From the NCBI GenBank assembly GCA_949745795.1, contig CATKAZ010000111.1:1-50450 (forward strand): a stretch of 50,450 bases of DNA, in the 5' to 3' direction. A program made the translations under genes and the position numbers. Below are positions 1 through 10,244 of this stretch, in pieces. The first letter of the stretch is position 1; each line of letters opens with the position of its first letter. This stretch comes from an uncultured Oscillospiraceae bacterium. GTDB taxonomy: Bacteria > Bacillota > Clostridia > Oscillospirales > Ruminococcaceae. The notes beneath the pieces were generated by a model. That model worked only from the letters and a program-made list of their open reading frames with translations. It was not told where the DNA came from and did no database searches.

Positions 1-1734
1 AAATATCTCACATCTGCCAAAGAAATCCAAATTAAAATGGCTCAGCGTGCAAAGCCCGGTGAAGGCGGACACCTTCCTGCTAAAAAGGTATATCCTTGGA
101 TTGCTAAAACAAGACATTCAACTCCTGGAGTTGCTCTCATATCGCCTCCTCCCCACCATGACATATATTCCATTGAAGATTTGGCACAGCTTATTTATGA
201 CCTTAAAAATGCCAATAAAAAAGCACGTATTTCAGTAAAACTTGTTTCTGAAGCCGGAGTAGGTACAATTGCAGCAGGCGTTGCCAAAGCCGGTGCAGGA
301 GTTATTTTAATTTCAGGTTACGATGGCGGTACCGGTGCTGCGCCAAGCAGTTCTATTCACAATGCGGGACTTCCATGGGAACTTGGTCTTGCCGAAACCC
401 ATAAAACTCTTATTATGAACGGACTGCGTTCCAAAGTGGTTATTGAAACAGACGGTAAAATGATGACCGGAAGAGACGTTATAATCGCCGCAATGCTAGG
501 CGCTGAAGAATATGGATTTGCAACTGCTCCGCTGGTAACTATGGGCTGCGTTATGATGCGTGTCTGCAATCTTGATACATGTCCGGTTGGTGTAGCAACA
601 CAAAATCCCGAATTAAGGAAACGTTTTAAAGGCAAACCGGAATATATTGTTAATTTTATGCGCTTTATTGCACAGGAAATGCGTGAATATATGTCTAAAC
701 TCGGCGTACATACAGTTGATGAGCTTATCGGACGTTCAGATCTTTTAATTAAGAAATCGTTTCCTAAAGATCATCCGGCAAATAAAATTGATATGTCTGA
801 TATACTTGATAATTCTGGTATGAATGATAAAAAAAGTATCCGTTTCTGTCCCGAAGATACATTTAATTTTAAACTTGATGAGACAATAGACGAAAAAGTT
901 ATTATTCCGGAAATGTCAAATGCATTGGCTGCAAAGGAACCTAAAACCATTGAACTGAATGTCAGCAACCTTAATCGTACTCTTGGTACTTTATTCGGAG
1001 CTGAGATCACAAGAAAATATTATAACACATTAGAAGATGATACGTATGTTATTAAATGCCATGGCTCGGGAGGTCAAAGCTTCGGTGCGTTCATTCCGAA
1101 GGGACTCACTCTGGAACTTGAGGGTGACAGCAACGATTACTTCGGAAAAGGTCTTTCCGGCGGTAAACTTATTGTATATTCTCCTTCAAAAGCTAAATAC
1201 AAAGCTGATGAAAATATAATTATAGGTAATGTTGCGCTTTTTGGTGCTACAAGCGGTAAAGCATTTATTGCAGGAGTTGCAGGTGAACGTTTCTGTGTAA
1301 GAAATTCCGGTGCTACTGTAGTAGTAGAAGGCGTTGGCGACCATGGCTGTGAATACATGACGGGAGGCTGCGCTGTTATTCTCGGAAAAACAAGTAAAAA
1401 CTTTGCTGCCGGAATGAGCGGAGGTATTGCTTATGTTCTTGATGAGGAAAGTGATCTTTATACAAAGCTTAATAAATCACTGGTTGGATTCAGCAAAGTG
1501 ACAGTTACAGAAGATATTCAGCAGCTTAAGTCACTTATTGAAGAGCATACATCGCTTACCGGTTCTGTCAGAGGTAAGGAAATACTTGATAAATTTGACG
1601 AATATCTTCCAAAATTTAAAAAGATTATTCCCCACGAATATGCAAAAATGCTGAAGAGTATTAATAAATTTGAGGCAGATGGCATGGATCATGAAGAGGC
1701 AAAAATTGAAGCCTTCTATGCCAATATAAAATAA
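1..1734 (+). CDS. gltB: Glutamate synthase large subunit, C-terminal part (5' end outside window)
   Basis: The reading frame is open from base 1, so this is the C-terminal portion of a roughly 1,500-residue protein. GltB makes glutamate from 2-oxoglutarate and the ammonia released from glutamine. The visible part holds the end of the FMN/2-oxoglutarate barrel (KPGEGGHLP, GYDGGTGAAP), then the [3Fe-4S] cysteines with C-x5-C-x4-C spacing in CVMMRVCNLDTCP, then the glycine-rich beta-helical GXGXG domain (GSGGQSFGAF, GGKLIVYSP, GVAGERFCVRNSG) that ends such proteins. The stop lies 15 bases before gltD, whose Shine-Dalgarno sequence follows it directly, so the two are one operon. The N-terminal glutaminase domain cannot be checked here. 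The family call is certain. Confidence 0.97.
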   Translation, partial: KYLTSAKEIQIKMAQRAKPGEGGHLPAKKVYPWIAKTRHSTPGVALISPPPHHDIYSIEDLAQLIYDLKNANKKARISVKLVSEAGVGTIAAGVAKAGAGVILISGYDGGTGAAPSSSIHNAGLPWELGLAETHKTLIMNGLRSKVVIETDGKMMTGRDVIIAAMLGAEEYGFATAPLVTMGCVMMRVCNLDTCPVGVATQNPELRKRFKGKPEYIVNFMRFIAQEMREYMSKLGVHTVDELIGRSDLLIKKSFPKDHPANKIDMSDILDNSGMNDKKSIRFCPEDTFNFKLDETIDEKVIIPEMSNALAAKEPKTIELNVSNLNRTLGTLFGAEITRKYYNTLEDDTYVIKCHGSGGQSFGAFIPKGLTLELEGDSNDYFGKGLSGGKLIVYSPSKAKYKADENIIIGNVALFGATSGKAFIAGVAGERFCVRNSGATVVVEGVGDHGCEYMTGGCAVILGKTSKNFAAGMSGGIAYVLDEESDLYTKLNKSLVGFSKVTVTEDIQQLKSLIEEHTSLTGSVRGKEILDKFDEYLPKFKKIIPHEYAKMLKSINKFEADGMDHEEAKIEAFYANIK

Positions 1735-1749
1735 ACAGGAGGGCTTATA

Positions 1750-3240
1750 ATGGGAAAAGCAACAGGATTTCTTGATTACAACAGAAAAGAAAATGCCGGA
1801 CAGGAGCCTCTGGAACGAATAAAAACTTACCGTGAATTTCATACGCCGATGGATTTGGATGAACGAAAACAACAAGCAGCACGCTGCATGGACTGTGGCG
1901 TTCCATTCTGTCAGTATGGAAAACCGATTGGCGAAATGGTATCGGGATGCCCGCTTAATAATCTTTGCCCGGAATGGAATGATTTGCTTTATACAGGTGA
2001 CATGGACGGCGCTGTTAAAAGACTTACACTTACTAACAGCTTTCCGGAATTCACATCAAGAGTCTGCCCGGCACTATGTGAAAAAGCCTGTACATGCGGA
2101 CTGCATGATGATCCGGTAACAGTAAAAGAAAATGAATATTCGATTATAGAATACGCTTTTGAGCACGGATTAATGAAACCTCAGATACCAAATGTTCGGA
2201 CTGACAAAAAAATTGCGGTGATTGGATCGGGTCCTGCCGGACTTGCAGCTGCTCAGCGATTGAATAAGCGTGGTCATACAGTTACGGTATTTGAGCGTGA
2301 GGATCGTGTTGGAGGTCTTCTCATGTATGGAATCCCAAACATGAAGCTTGAAAAAACTGTTATTGAACGCCGTGTTAAGCTTATGGAAGAAGAAGGTGTT
2401 ATTTTCCGCACCGGAATAAATGTCGGAAAGGACATTTCAGCTGAAGAAATTTTAAAATCATTTGATGCAGTTATTCTCTGCTGCGGTTCTTCTAATCCAA
2501 GGAATATTCAAGCACCTGGCAGGGATTCAAACGGTATATACTATGCTTTGGATTTTCTGAAAGCAACAACTAAAAGTCTTATTAATTCCAATCTGTCAGA
2601 CGGTTACTATATCAGTGCAAAATATAAAAATGTTATTGTAATAGGCGGCGGAGATACCGGCAACGATTGCGTAGGAACTGCTATCAGACATGGCTGTAAA
2701 TCAGTTATACAGCTAGAAATGATGCCTAAGCTGCCGGATAATCGTGCAGACGATAATCCATGGCCGGAATGGCCTAAAGTCTGCAAGACTGATTATGGTC
2801 AGGAAGAAGCGATTGCAGTATTCGGAAGGGATCCGAGAATATATCAGACAACAGTAAAAAGATTCATTCAAGACGGAACCGGTCATGTACGCTCTATTGA
2901 AACAATTAAACTTCAACCTGTTAGAGATAAGGTAACCGGAAAAGTACGCATGGAAGAAATATCCGGAAGTGAACAGATTCTTCCGGCAGATCTTGTGTTA
3001 ATTGCAGCAGGATTTTTAGGATCTGAATCATATGTTACCGATGCATTCGGCGTAACAACAGACCAACGTACAAATGTTGCAACAGATTCTTTGGAAACAT
3101 ACCAGACAAATGTAAAAAAAGTATTTACAGCCGGAGATATGCATAGAGGTCAATCATTGGTTGTATGGGCGATTCGTGAAGGACGTGAAGCAGCTAAGGC
3201 AGTAGATAATTATCTTATGGGGTACAGTAATTTAAGATAA
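1750..3240 (+). CDS. gltD: Glutamate synthase small subunit
   Basis: GltD is the NAD(P)H-oxidising FAD subunit that passes electrons to GltB. The 496 residues match the normal family length. The N-terminus has the two [4Fe-4S] cysteine groups (CMDCGVPFC near residue 44, then GCPLNNLCP and CPALCEKACTCG). An FAD-binding Rossmann motif VIGSGPAGLAAA follows near residue 157, a second dinucleotide-binding motif VIGGGDTGND near residue 300, and the C-terminal flavoprotein signature TAGDMHRGQSLVVWAI. The start is supported by AGGAGG 7 bases upstream. It is co-transcribed with gltB and closed by a strong terminator just after the stop. Confidence 0.97.
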   Translation: MGKATGFLDYNRKENAGQEPLERIKTYREFHTPMDLDERKQQAARCMDCGVPFCQYGKPIGEMVSGCPLNNLCPEWNDLLYTGDMDGAVKRLTLTNSFPEFTSRVCPALCEKACTCGLHDDPVTVKENEYSIIEYAFEHGLMKPQIPNVRTDKKIAVIGSGPAGLAAAQRLNKRGHTVTVFEREDRVGGLLMYGIPNMKLEKTVIERRVKLMEEEGVIFRTGINVGKDISAEEILKSFDAVILCCGSSNPRNIQAPGRDSNGIYYALDFLKATTKSLINSNLSDGYYISAKYKNVIVIGGGDTGNDCVGTAIRHGCKSVIQLEMMPKLPDNRADDNPWPEWPKVCKTDYGQEEAIAVFGRDPRIYQTTVKRFIQDGTGHVRSIETIKLQPVRDKVTGKVRMEEISGSEQILPADLVLIAAGFLGSESYVTDAFGVTTDQRTNVATDSLETYQTNVKKVFTAGDMHRGQSLVVWAIREGREAAKAVDNYLMGYSNLR

Positions 3241-3245
3241 AATAT

Positions 3246-3284
3246 AAACACCATAACGAAATAGATTCGTTATGGTGTTTTTTA
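3246..3284 (+). terminator. Rho-independent terminator of gltBD
   Basis: A perfect 15-bp stem (3246-3260 with 3266-3280) around a 5-base loop runs into a T tract directly after the gltD stop. Confidence 0.93.
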
Positions 3285-3311
3285 TAATTAAGTTATTGAA
3301 AATTTTTAATT

Positions 3312-3340
3312 TTGAAATTACGTTTTTGTAAATCTAGTAT
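3312..3340 (+). promoter_or_regulatory. Possible sigma-A promoter of the alpha-glucan operon
   Basis: TTGAAA at 3312-3317, a 17-base spacer, and TAGTAT at 3335-3340. The -35 is good and the -10 matches only 4 of 6 bases. It lies between the gltBD terminator and glgP. I looked for a CcpA cre-like palindrome here and did not find a convincing one. Confidence 0.35.
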
Positions 3341-3417
3341 ATTTATTTAAAATACAGGATAAAATAGTTTTAACTATTCCATATTTTTTAATCAAATATT
3401 GAAAGGGCGTATTCTTT

Positions 3418-5688
3418 ATGAATTTATGCGAATTAATGAAATCAAGATATAACAAATCCCTAGCTAACTGTACTAATGAAGAAATTTATTATACTTTGCT
3501 TGAAATAATACAAAACATGTCAGAAGAAAAGCATTTAACAAAAATAGATGAAAAGAAAAAATTATATTATATTTCCGCTGAATTTCTTATAGGAAAATTG
3601 TTATCTAACAATCTAATTAATCTTGGAATATACGATGAAATAAAGCAAGAATTAGAATCCAATGGTAAAAACATTTGTGATATTGAAGAACTTGAACCTG
3701 AACCGTCACTAGGAAACGGCGGTCTTGGCAGACTTGCGGCATGTTTTTTGGACTCTATTGCTACACTCGGATTAAATGGTGACGGAATAGGCATTAATTA
3801 TCATTATGGATTATTTCGACAGAAATTTGAAAGTAATTTACAATCTGAATATCCTAATGATTGGATTGAAGAAAAAGGCTGGCTTAAAAAAACAGATAAA
3901 TGCTATACAATTAATTTTAAAGATATTTCAGTTAAATCAAGACTATATGATATAAATGTAACAGGATATAATAATAGAACAAACAAACTGCATCTTTTTG
4001 ATATAGAAAGTATTGATGATTCTATTATAACTAATGGCATACATTTTGACAAAACAGATATTAAAAAAAATCTTACGCTTTTTCTGTATCCTGATGATAG
4101 TGATGAATCGGGCAGACTTCTGCGTATTTATCAGCAGTACTTTATGGTTAGCAGCGGAGCAAGGTTTATACTCGATGAATGTGAACAAAGGGGATGTAAT
4201 TTATATGATCTTCCCGATTATGCGGTAATACAGATTAATGATACGCATCCTACAATGGTAATACCGGAACTGATCAGGTTATTGACAGAGCGTGGAATTG
4301 AAATGGACAGCGCTATTGATATTGTAAGACGTACCTGTGCATATACCAATCATACCATTCTTGCAGAAGCACTTGAAAAATGGCCAATAGATTATTTAAA
4401 AAAGGTTGTTCCTCAGCTTGTTCCGATTATAGAAATTTTAGATAATAAAGTAAGACGTAAATTTGAAAATGATAATGTTTATATAATAGATAAAAATGAC
4501 CGTGTACACATGGCTCATATTGATATTCATTATACTTTCAGTGTAAACGGAGTAGCCTCTCTTCATACAGATATTTTAAAAGAAATAGAACTTGCTCAGT
4601 TTTACAATATTTATCCTAATAAGTTTAATAATAAAACAAATGGTATTACATTCCGCAGATGGTTACTTCATAGCAACCGGGAACTTGCTGAATTTATAAC
4701 CTCACTAATAGGTAATGGTTACAAAAAAGATGCTTCGGAATTATTAAAGCTGAAGGAATTTTCAAATAATGAAAGTATCCTAAATAAATTACTAGAAATC
4801 AAATATAATAATAAAAAGAAACTTAAGAATTTTATATTAAAAAAGCAAAATATAGAAATTAATGAAAATAGTATTTTTGATATACAAATAAAAAGATTAC
4901 ATGAATATAAACGTCAGCAAATGAATGCACTATATGTTATTCACAAATATCTTGAAATTAAAAAAGGTAATATACCGGATACTCCAATAACAATTATTTT
5001 TGGAGCAAAAGCAGCACCGGCATATGTTATTGCAAAGGACATTATTCATCTTATTTTATGCCTTCAAGAATTAATAAATAATGATGATAAAGTAAATCCA
5101 TATTTAAAAGTTATTATGGTGGAAAATTACAATGTTACAAATGCAGAACATCTTATACCCGCTTGCGATATATCCGAGCAAATATCACTAGCGTCAAAGG
5201 AAGCCAGCGGTACCGGAAACATGAAATTTATGCTTAACGGTGCTGTAACATTGGGAACAGAAGACGGAGCAAATGTTGAAATTCATCAATTAGTAGGTGA
5301 TGAAAATATTTATATCTTCGGTGATTCAAGTAAAACAGTTGTAAATCGTTATAAATTAGGAAATTACAGTCCAATGGATTATTATAATAAATATAAAAAT
5401 ATTAAGGAAGCTGTTGATTTCATTACGGGAAAAGAATTACTTTCTATCGGGATTAAAGAAAACCTTGAAAGACTGAAAAATGAACTTTTAAATAAGGATT
5501 GGTTTATGACATTCCCGGATTTTAATAATTATATAGAAACAAAAGAACGTGCATTTAAGGATTATAGAAATCGTAAAGAATGGGCTAAAAAAATGCTTAT
5601 AAATATAAGTAATTCAGGATATTTTTCTTCTGACCGTACTATTTTAAATTATAACAATGATATTTGGAAATTGAAAAATAATTTATAA
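3418..5688 (+). CDS. glgP: Glycogen/maltodextrin phosphorylase
   Basis: This enzyme releases glucose-1-phosphate from alpha-1,4-glucan ends using phosphate and pyridoxal phosphate. Family landmarks appear in order: [16 protein letters not shown] near residue 98, the [10 protein letters not shown] region, and near residue 595 the PLP signature [14 protein letters not shown], whose lysine (about residue 603) carries the cofactor. The 756 residues are at the short end of the family but no landmark is missing. The gene opens a tightly spaced operon with a PTS permease, a phosphatase-fold protein and malQ. This implies use of imported or stored maltodextrin, although a role on internal glycogen is equally compatible. 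The start has GAAAGGG upstream. Confidence 0.95.
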   Translation: MNLCELMKSRYNKSLANCTNEEIYYTLLEIIQNMSEEKHLTKIDEKKKLYYISAEFLIGKLLSNNLINLGIYDEIKQELESNGKNICDIEELEPEPSLGNGGLGRLAACFLDSIATLGLNGDGIGINYHYGLFRQKFESNLQSEYPNDWIEEKGWLKKTDKCYTINFKDISVKSRLYDINVTGYNNRTNKLHLFDIESIDDSIITNGIHFDKTDIKKNLTLFLYPDDSDESGRLLRIYQQYFMVSSGARFILDECEQRGCNLYDLPDYAVIQINDTHPTMVIPELIRLLTERGIEMDSAIDIVRRTCAYTNHTILAEALEKWPIDYLKKVVPQLVPIIEILDNKVRRKFENDNVYIIDKNDRVHMAHIDIHYTFSVNGVASLHTDILKEIELAQFYNIYPNKFNNKTNGITFRRWLLHSNRELAEFITSLIGNGYKKDASELLKLKEFSNNESILNKLLEIKYNNKKKLKNFILKKQNIEINENSIFDIQIKRLHEYKRQQMNALYVIHKYLEIKKGNIPDTPITIIFGAKAAPAYVIAKDIIHLILCLQELINNDDKVNPYLKVIMVENYNVTNAEHLIPACDISEQISLASKEASGTGNMKFMLNGAVTLGTEDGANVEIHQLVGDENIYIFGDSSKTVVNRYKLGNYSPMDYYNKYKNIKEAVDFITGKELLSIGIKENLERLKNELLNKDWFMTFPDFNNYIETKERAFKDYRNRKEWAKKMLINISNSGYFSSDRTILNYNNDIWKLKNNL

Positions 5689-5702
5689 AGGAGAATTATG
5701 AA

Positions 5703-7880
5703 TTGGAAAATAAAAATCTTAAAACAGTTATAGCACCAATTAACGGAAAAGTCATTTCACTTGATGAAGTACCTGATCCTGTTTTCTCTGACAGAGTTCT
5801 GGGAGACGGATGTGCCATTATTCCGGAAGACGGAAAAATATACAGTCCTGTAAATGGTAAAATATCTTCTATTGCGGATACTTTTCATGCTTATGGTATT
5901 GAATCTGATGATGGACTGGAAATACTCATTCACTTTGGTCTTGAAACGGTATCATTAAAAGGACAGGGATTTACTCCTCATGTTAAAGTCGGAGATAAAG
6001 TTAAAGTTGGAGATTTGATTGCAGAGGTTGATATTAAATTGCTTAAAAATCACAATATCAATCTCATTACACCTGTTCTTATATGTGATGGTATAGAAAA
6101 TAAAACCTTGACAGTTAACAAAGGTATGGTAAAGGCAGGAAAAATTGCTATTCTTTCAGTAGAAGATGCAAAAATTGATAATACTGAAAAATATAATAAT
6201 AAAAATTCAAACGAAAGTTCTGAAAGTAAAAAGAAAAAAACTTCTCTAAACTTTGATTTCCTACAAAAATTAGGCAAAGTTTTAATGGTTGTAATTGCAG
6301 TAATGCCGGCAGCCGGACTTATGATAAGTCTTGGCAAGCTTATTGCAATGGCAGGCGGCGATATTCAGCTTGTTATGACAATCGGAAGTATTATGGAAAA
6401 TATTGGTTGGGCAATTATCAATAATCTTCATATACTTTTTGCTATCGCCATAGGCGGTTCATGGGCAAAAGAAAAAGCAGGTGGTGCATTTGCCGCTGTT
6501 ATTGCCTTTATTTTAATTAATAGTATAACCGGTGCAATATTTGGCGTGACAAATGACATGCTAAACGATCCTAATGCAGTCACACACACATTATTTGGAC
6601 AGGAAATAGAAGTAAACGGTTATTTTACTTCAGTTTTAGGTGCACCGGCGCTTAATATGGGTGTTTTTGTTGGTATTATTTCAGGATTTGTCGGTGGTAT
6701 AATTTATAATAAATATTACAATTTTCGAAAACTTCCGGATGCTCTTTCATTCTTTAACGGAAAACGATTTGTACCGCTTGTTGTAATTTTGTGGTCTGTA
6801 ATTATTTCATTGATATTAGCGGTAGTATGGCCTATAGTACAGTTAGGGATAAATTCTTTCGGTATGTGGATCGCTAATTCTTCTTCTTCCTCCCCTATTT
6901 TAGCGCCATTTATATATGGTACTCTTGAGCGTTTGCTTCTTCCTTTCGGATTGCATCATATGCTTACAATTCCAATGAATTATACCTCTTTCGGCGGAAC
7001 TTATATGATTCAAACAGGAGCAAATATAGGTTCAGAAGTATTCGGTCAAGACCCTCTATGGCTGGCTTGGGTAACCGATCTTATTAATTTTAAAAATCAA
7101 GGAGATATGACTTCCTATAATAATCTACTTGAATCTGTTACTCCTGCACGTTTTAAAGTTGGTCAGATGATAGGCGCAACAGGATTGCTTCTTGGAGTTG
7201 CTTTGGCAATGTTCCGAAGAGTAGACAAAGATAAAAGAAAAAAGTATCGTTCAATGTTTGTTTCAACGGCTCTTGCGGTATTTCTGACAGGTGTAACAGA
7301 GCCTATTGAATTTATGTTTATGTTCTGTGCAATCCCACTTTATATTGTTTATGCTATATTACAAGGCTGTGCTTTTGCATTGGCAGGAATTTTCGATCTT
7401 CGTCTTCATTCATTCGGTAATCTTGAATTGATTACTCGTATACCAATGTCACTGAAAGCAGGATTAGCAGGAGATATAATTAATTTCATAATAGCTGTTT
7501 TAGTATTCTTCGCAGTGGGATATTTTGTAGCTTATTATATGATAAAGAAATTTAAATTTGCCACTCCGGGACGTCTCGGTAATTACAGTGATAATAATGA
7601 TGATATGGAGATATCAAATTCAGACTCTAAAACGTCTAACATATCAGGCGGACAGCCGGAACGTATAATAGCATTACTGGGCGGACGTGATAATATTATT
7701 TTTGTAGATTCATGCATGACAAGACTTCGTGTAACTGTTAAAAACCCTGATATAGTTGCAGATACCGGAGCATGGAAATCTGAAGGGGCCTTAGGGTTAA
7801 TAAAAAAGGATACAGGAATACAGGCGGTTTATGGTCCAAAAGCAGATGTACTGAAGTCAGATATTAATGATATTCTTTAA
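5703..7880 (+). CDS. PTS permease, glucose family, fused IIA-IIC-IIB
   Basis: This transporter imports a sugar and phosphorylates it using phosphate from HPr. The 725 residues contain, in order, a IIA(Glc)-type domain (about 1-150; active-site histidine 77 in ILIHFGLETV), a polar linker, a IIC membrane domain with about ten hydrophobic segments (about 180-620; GVTEPIEFMFMF is typical), and a IIB domain whose phospho-cysteine is about residue 671 in VDSCMTRLRV. The common orders in this family are C-B-A and B-C-A, so A-C-B is unusual. The start is TTG, 9 bases after AAGGAG; an ATG at 5698 is out of frame and leads to a short dead end. The context (glgP, malQ) suggests maltose or glucose, but the substrate cannot be read from the sequence. 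Confidence 0.93.
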   Translation: MENKNLKTVIAPINGKVISLDEVPDPVFSDRVLGDGCAIIPEDGKIYSPVNGKISSIADTFHAYGIESDDGLEILIHFGLETVSLKGQGFTPHVKVGDKVKVGDLIAEVDIKLLKNHNINLITPVLICDGIENKTLTVNKGMVKAGKIAILSVEDAKIDNTEKYNNKNSNESSESKKKKTSLNFDFLQKLGKVLMVVIAVMPAAGLMISLGKLIAMAGGDIQLVMTIGSIMENIGWAIINNLHILFAIAIGGSWAKEKAGGAFAAVIAFILINSITGAIFGVTNDMLNDPNAVTHTLFGQEIEVNGYFTSVLGAPALNMGVFVGIISGFVGGIIYNKYYNFRKLPDALSFFNGKRFVPLVVILWSVIISLILAVVWPIVQLGINSFGMWIANSSSSSPILAPFIYGTLERLLLPFGLHHMLTIPMNYTSFGGTYMIQTGANIGSEVFGQDPLWLAWVTDLINFKNQGDMTSYNNLLESVTPARFKVGQMIGATGLLLGVALAMFRRVDKDKRKKYRSMFVSTALAVFLTGVTEPIEFMFMFCAIPLYIVYAILQGCAFALAGIFDLRLHSFGNLELITRIPMSLKAGLAGDIINFIIAVLVFFAVGYFVAYYMIKKFKFATPGRLGNYSDNNDDMEISNSDSKTSNISGGQPERIIALLGGRDNIIFVDSCMTRLRVTVKNPDIVADTGAWKSEGALGLIKKDTGIQAVYGPKADVLKSDINDIL

Positions 7881-7899
7881 CGAATAGGAGTGTTTTTAA

Positions 7900-8727
7900 A
7901 TTAAAATTCTTACACTTAATGCACACAGTCTTATTGAAAATAATTATAAAGAGAAACTTAAAATATTTACTGATACTATTTTAAAAGAACAACCGGATAT
8001 TATAGCCTTACAGGAAGTTAATCAAACTATAAACGACACTATTATTCCGGAAAATAATCTGACAGGGTTTTATCCCTGTCAGTCGTCTGTAAGGATAACA
8101 AGTGATAATCATGCATATAACGTAGTAAAAATTCTTAATGAAAATAACGTTAATTATTTCTGGACATGGCTGCCGCTGAAAAATGGTTATGGTAAGTTTG
8201 ACGAAGGACTGGCAATTTTGAGTCTTAAACCAATCTTAAAAACAGACACTCTTTTAATAAGTAAAATTGATGATTATGAAAATTGGAAAACAAGAAAAGT
8301 TCTTGGTATTCTTACTGATGAAAAAAGACAGGAATGGTATTATAATGTTCATATGGGTTGGTGGAATGATACTGAAGATCCTTTCGAAGGTCAATGGAAA
8401 AAACTAAATGATCATTTAAGTACACTCCAAAACGTTTGGATCATGGGAGATTTTAACAGTCCCGCAGAAGTTAGAAATGAAGGCTATGACTTAATAAACG
8501 CTTCCGGCTGGTACGACAGTTATACTCTTGCACAAGAAAAAGATATAGGATTTACAGTTGAAAAATTTATTGACGGCTGGAAAGACAAACTAAAAAAGCA
8601 AACTAAAATGAGAATTGACCATATTTGGTGCAGCAATAAAATACCGGTTAAAAATTCAAGTGTTATTTTTAACGGCAAAAATGAAGCTGTAGTGTCAGAC
8701 CATTATGGTGTAATTATTTCAGTTTAA
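7900..8727 (+). CDS. Endonuclease/exonuclease/phosphatase family protein with apparent ATT start
   Basis: This is a 275-residue protein of the DNase I-like fold (endonuclease/exonuclease/phosphatase). Landmarks are an N-terminal KILTLNAHSL strand, a metal-binding glutamate in IIALQEVNQ, WIMGDFNSPAE near residue 180, and the C-terminal RIDHIWCS and VVSDHYGV (catalytic Asp-His). There is no ATG, GTG or TTG start: an in-frame TAA lies at 7897-7899, and codon 1 is ATT at 7900, 9 bases after AGGAG (7886-7890). The next standard start codon is TTG at 8218, which would delete the first third of the fold. Relatives typically begin Met-Lys-Ile/Leu-Leu-Thr-Leu-Asn, so the ATT sits exactly where Met is expected. 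It lies between the PTS gene and malQ, so its substrate may be a phosphorylated sugar rather than nucleic acid (inference). Confidence 0.85.
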   Translation: MKILTLNAHSLIENNYKEKLKIFTDTILKEQPDIIALQEVNQTINDTIIPENNLTGFYPCQSSVRITSDNHAYNVVKILNENNVNYFWTWLPLKNGYGKFDEGLAILSLKPILKTDTLLISKIDDYENWKTRKVLGILTDEKRQEWYYNVHMGWWNDTEDPFEGQWKKLNDHLSTLQNVWIMGDFNSPAEVRNEGYDLINASGWYDSYTLAQEKDIGFTVEKFIDGWKDKLKKQTKMRIDHIWCSNKIPVKNSSVIFNGKNEAVVSDHYGVIISV

Positions 8728-8740
8728 AAGGAGGATATTT

Positions 8741-10237
8741 ATGAATAGAAGCTCAGGAATATTACTGCATATTTCGAGTTTACCGTCAAAATATGGTATA
8801 GGTTGTTTTTCTCAAGCTGCATATAATTTTGTCGATTGGCTTAGTGAAGCCGGACAGTCTTACTGGCAGATACTTCCTCTTGGTCCTACAAGCTACGGTG
8901 ATTCTCCTTATCAGTCATTCTCCTCTTTTGCCGGCAATCCTTATTTTATCAGCTTGGAAACATTTATTGGTATAGGTATATTAACTAAAGAAGAATGCGA
9001 TGAAATTGATTTTGGAGAAATTGAAAATAGTATTAATTATAGCAGTCTATATAAAAATCGTTATACTCTTTTATATAAAGCATACAAAAGAAGTAATATT
9101 AGTATGGATCCGAAATTTCAATCTTTTATAATTGAAAATAATTATTGGCTTGATGATTATGCTTTATTTATGGCCATGAAAAATAAATTTAATGGTTCTC
9201 AATGGACAGAATGGGATGAAGATATAAAGCTTAGAAAATCTGAAGCAATTACAAGATATAGTGAAGAACTGCGTGAAGAAATCGAATTTCAAAAATTTAT
9301 ACAGTATCATTTTTATTTACAGTGGAGTGCACTTAAAAATTACGCAAACAGCAAGGGTATTAAAATTATAGGTGATATTCCTATTTACGTTGCTTTTGAC
9401 AGTGCTGATGCATGGGCAAATCCTCAGCTTTTTCAATTTAATGAAGATAATGTTCCGATTGCTGTTGCAGGTTGTCCTCCTGATGGTTTTTCTGCAACAG
9501 GTCAGCTATGGGGCAATCCATTGTACAAATGGGAATATCATAAGCAAACAAATTATAAATGGTGGATTTCAAGATTATCACATTGTTTTACGCTATATGA
9601 TGTATTACGAATCGATCATTTCAGAGGTTTTGATGAATACTATTCTATACCATACGGTGCAGAAAATGCAATGAACGGTCATTGGGAAAAGGGTCCGGGA
9701 ATAGATATATTTATAAAAATCAAAGAAATACTCGGTGAGAAAGAGTTTATTGCCGAAGATCTGGGATATATGACAGATTCTGTTCGTAAGCTTGTAAAAG
9801 ACAGCGGTTTTCCAAATATGAAAGTATTAGAATTTGCATTTGATTCAAGAGATACAGGATGCAGAAATGACTATCTTCCTCATAATTACAATCAAAATTG
9901 TATTGCGTATACAGGCACCCATGATAACCAGACCATCAAATCATGGTTTAATACAATTTCCAAGGAAGAACAAAACATGGCGAGAGAATATTTATGTGAT
10001 TTCAATACGCCTACGAACGAATTATACAAATCTTTTATTAGTTTAATTATGAGAAGTAACGCTAAATTATGTGTAATACCAATGCAAGACTATCTTGGCT
10101 GTGATGATTCATGCAGAATGAATGAACCTTCTACACTAGGTAAAAATTGGAAGTGGAGATTAAAAAATAAAGATCTTACAGATAATCTTAAACAATATAT
10201 TTATAGAATATCAGAACTATACGGAAGATTAAAATAA
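8741..10237 (+). CDS. malQ: 4-alpha-glucanotransferase (amylomaltase, GH77)
   Basis: MalQ moves alpha-1,4-glucan segments between maltodextrins and releases glucose, making chains long enough for phosphorylase. The 498 residues match the usual length. GH77 landmarks are LHISSLPSKYGIG at the start, LPLGPTSYGDSPYQSFS near residue 45, IPIYVAFDSADAW, the nucleophile region VLRIDHFRGF, the acid/base region FIAEDLG, and the TGTHDNQT motif. The start has AAGGAGG upstream. It is the last gene of the four-gene operon and is closed by a bidirectional terminator. Confidence 0.96.
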   Translation: MNRSSGILLHISSLPSKYGIGCFSQAAYNFVDWLSEAGQSYWQILPLGPTSYGDSPYQSFSSFAGNPYFISLETFIGIGILTKEECDEIDFGEIENSINYSSLYKNRYTLLYKAYKRSNISMDPKFQSFIIENNYWLDDYALFMAMKNKFNGSQWTEWDEDIKLRKSEAITRYSEELREEIEFQKFIQYHFYLQWSALKNYANSKGIKIIGDIPIYVAFDSADAWANPQLFQFNEDNVPIAVAGCPPDGFSATGQLWGNPLYKWEYHKQTNYKWWISRLSHCFTLYDVLRIDHFRGFDEYYSIPYGAENAMNGHWEKGPGIDIFIKIKEILGEKEFIAEDLGYMTDSVRKLVKDSGFPNMKVLEFAFDSRDTGCRNDYLPHNYNQNCIAYTGTHDNQTIKSWFNTISKEEQNMAREYLCDFNTPTNELYKSFISLIMRSNAKLCVIPMQDYLGCDDSCRMNEPSTLGKNWKWRLKNKDLTDNLKQYIYRISELYGRLK

Positions 10238-10244
10238 AAAATTA

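Noticed and set aside
3418..5688. Truncated glycogen phosphorylase
   Set aside because: 756 residues is short, but all catalytic and cofactor motifs are present in order, so it is a normal compact family member.
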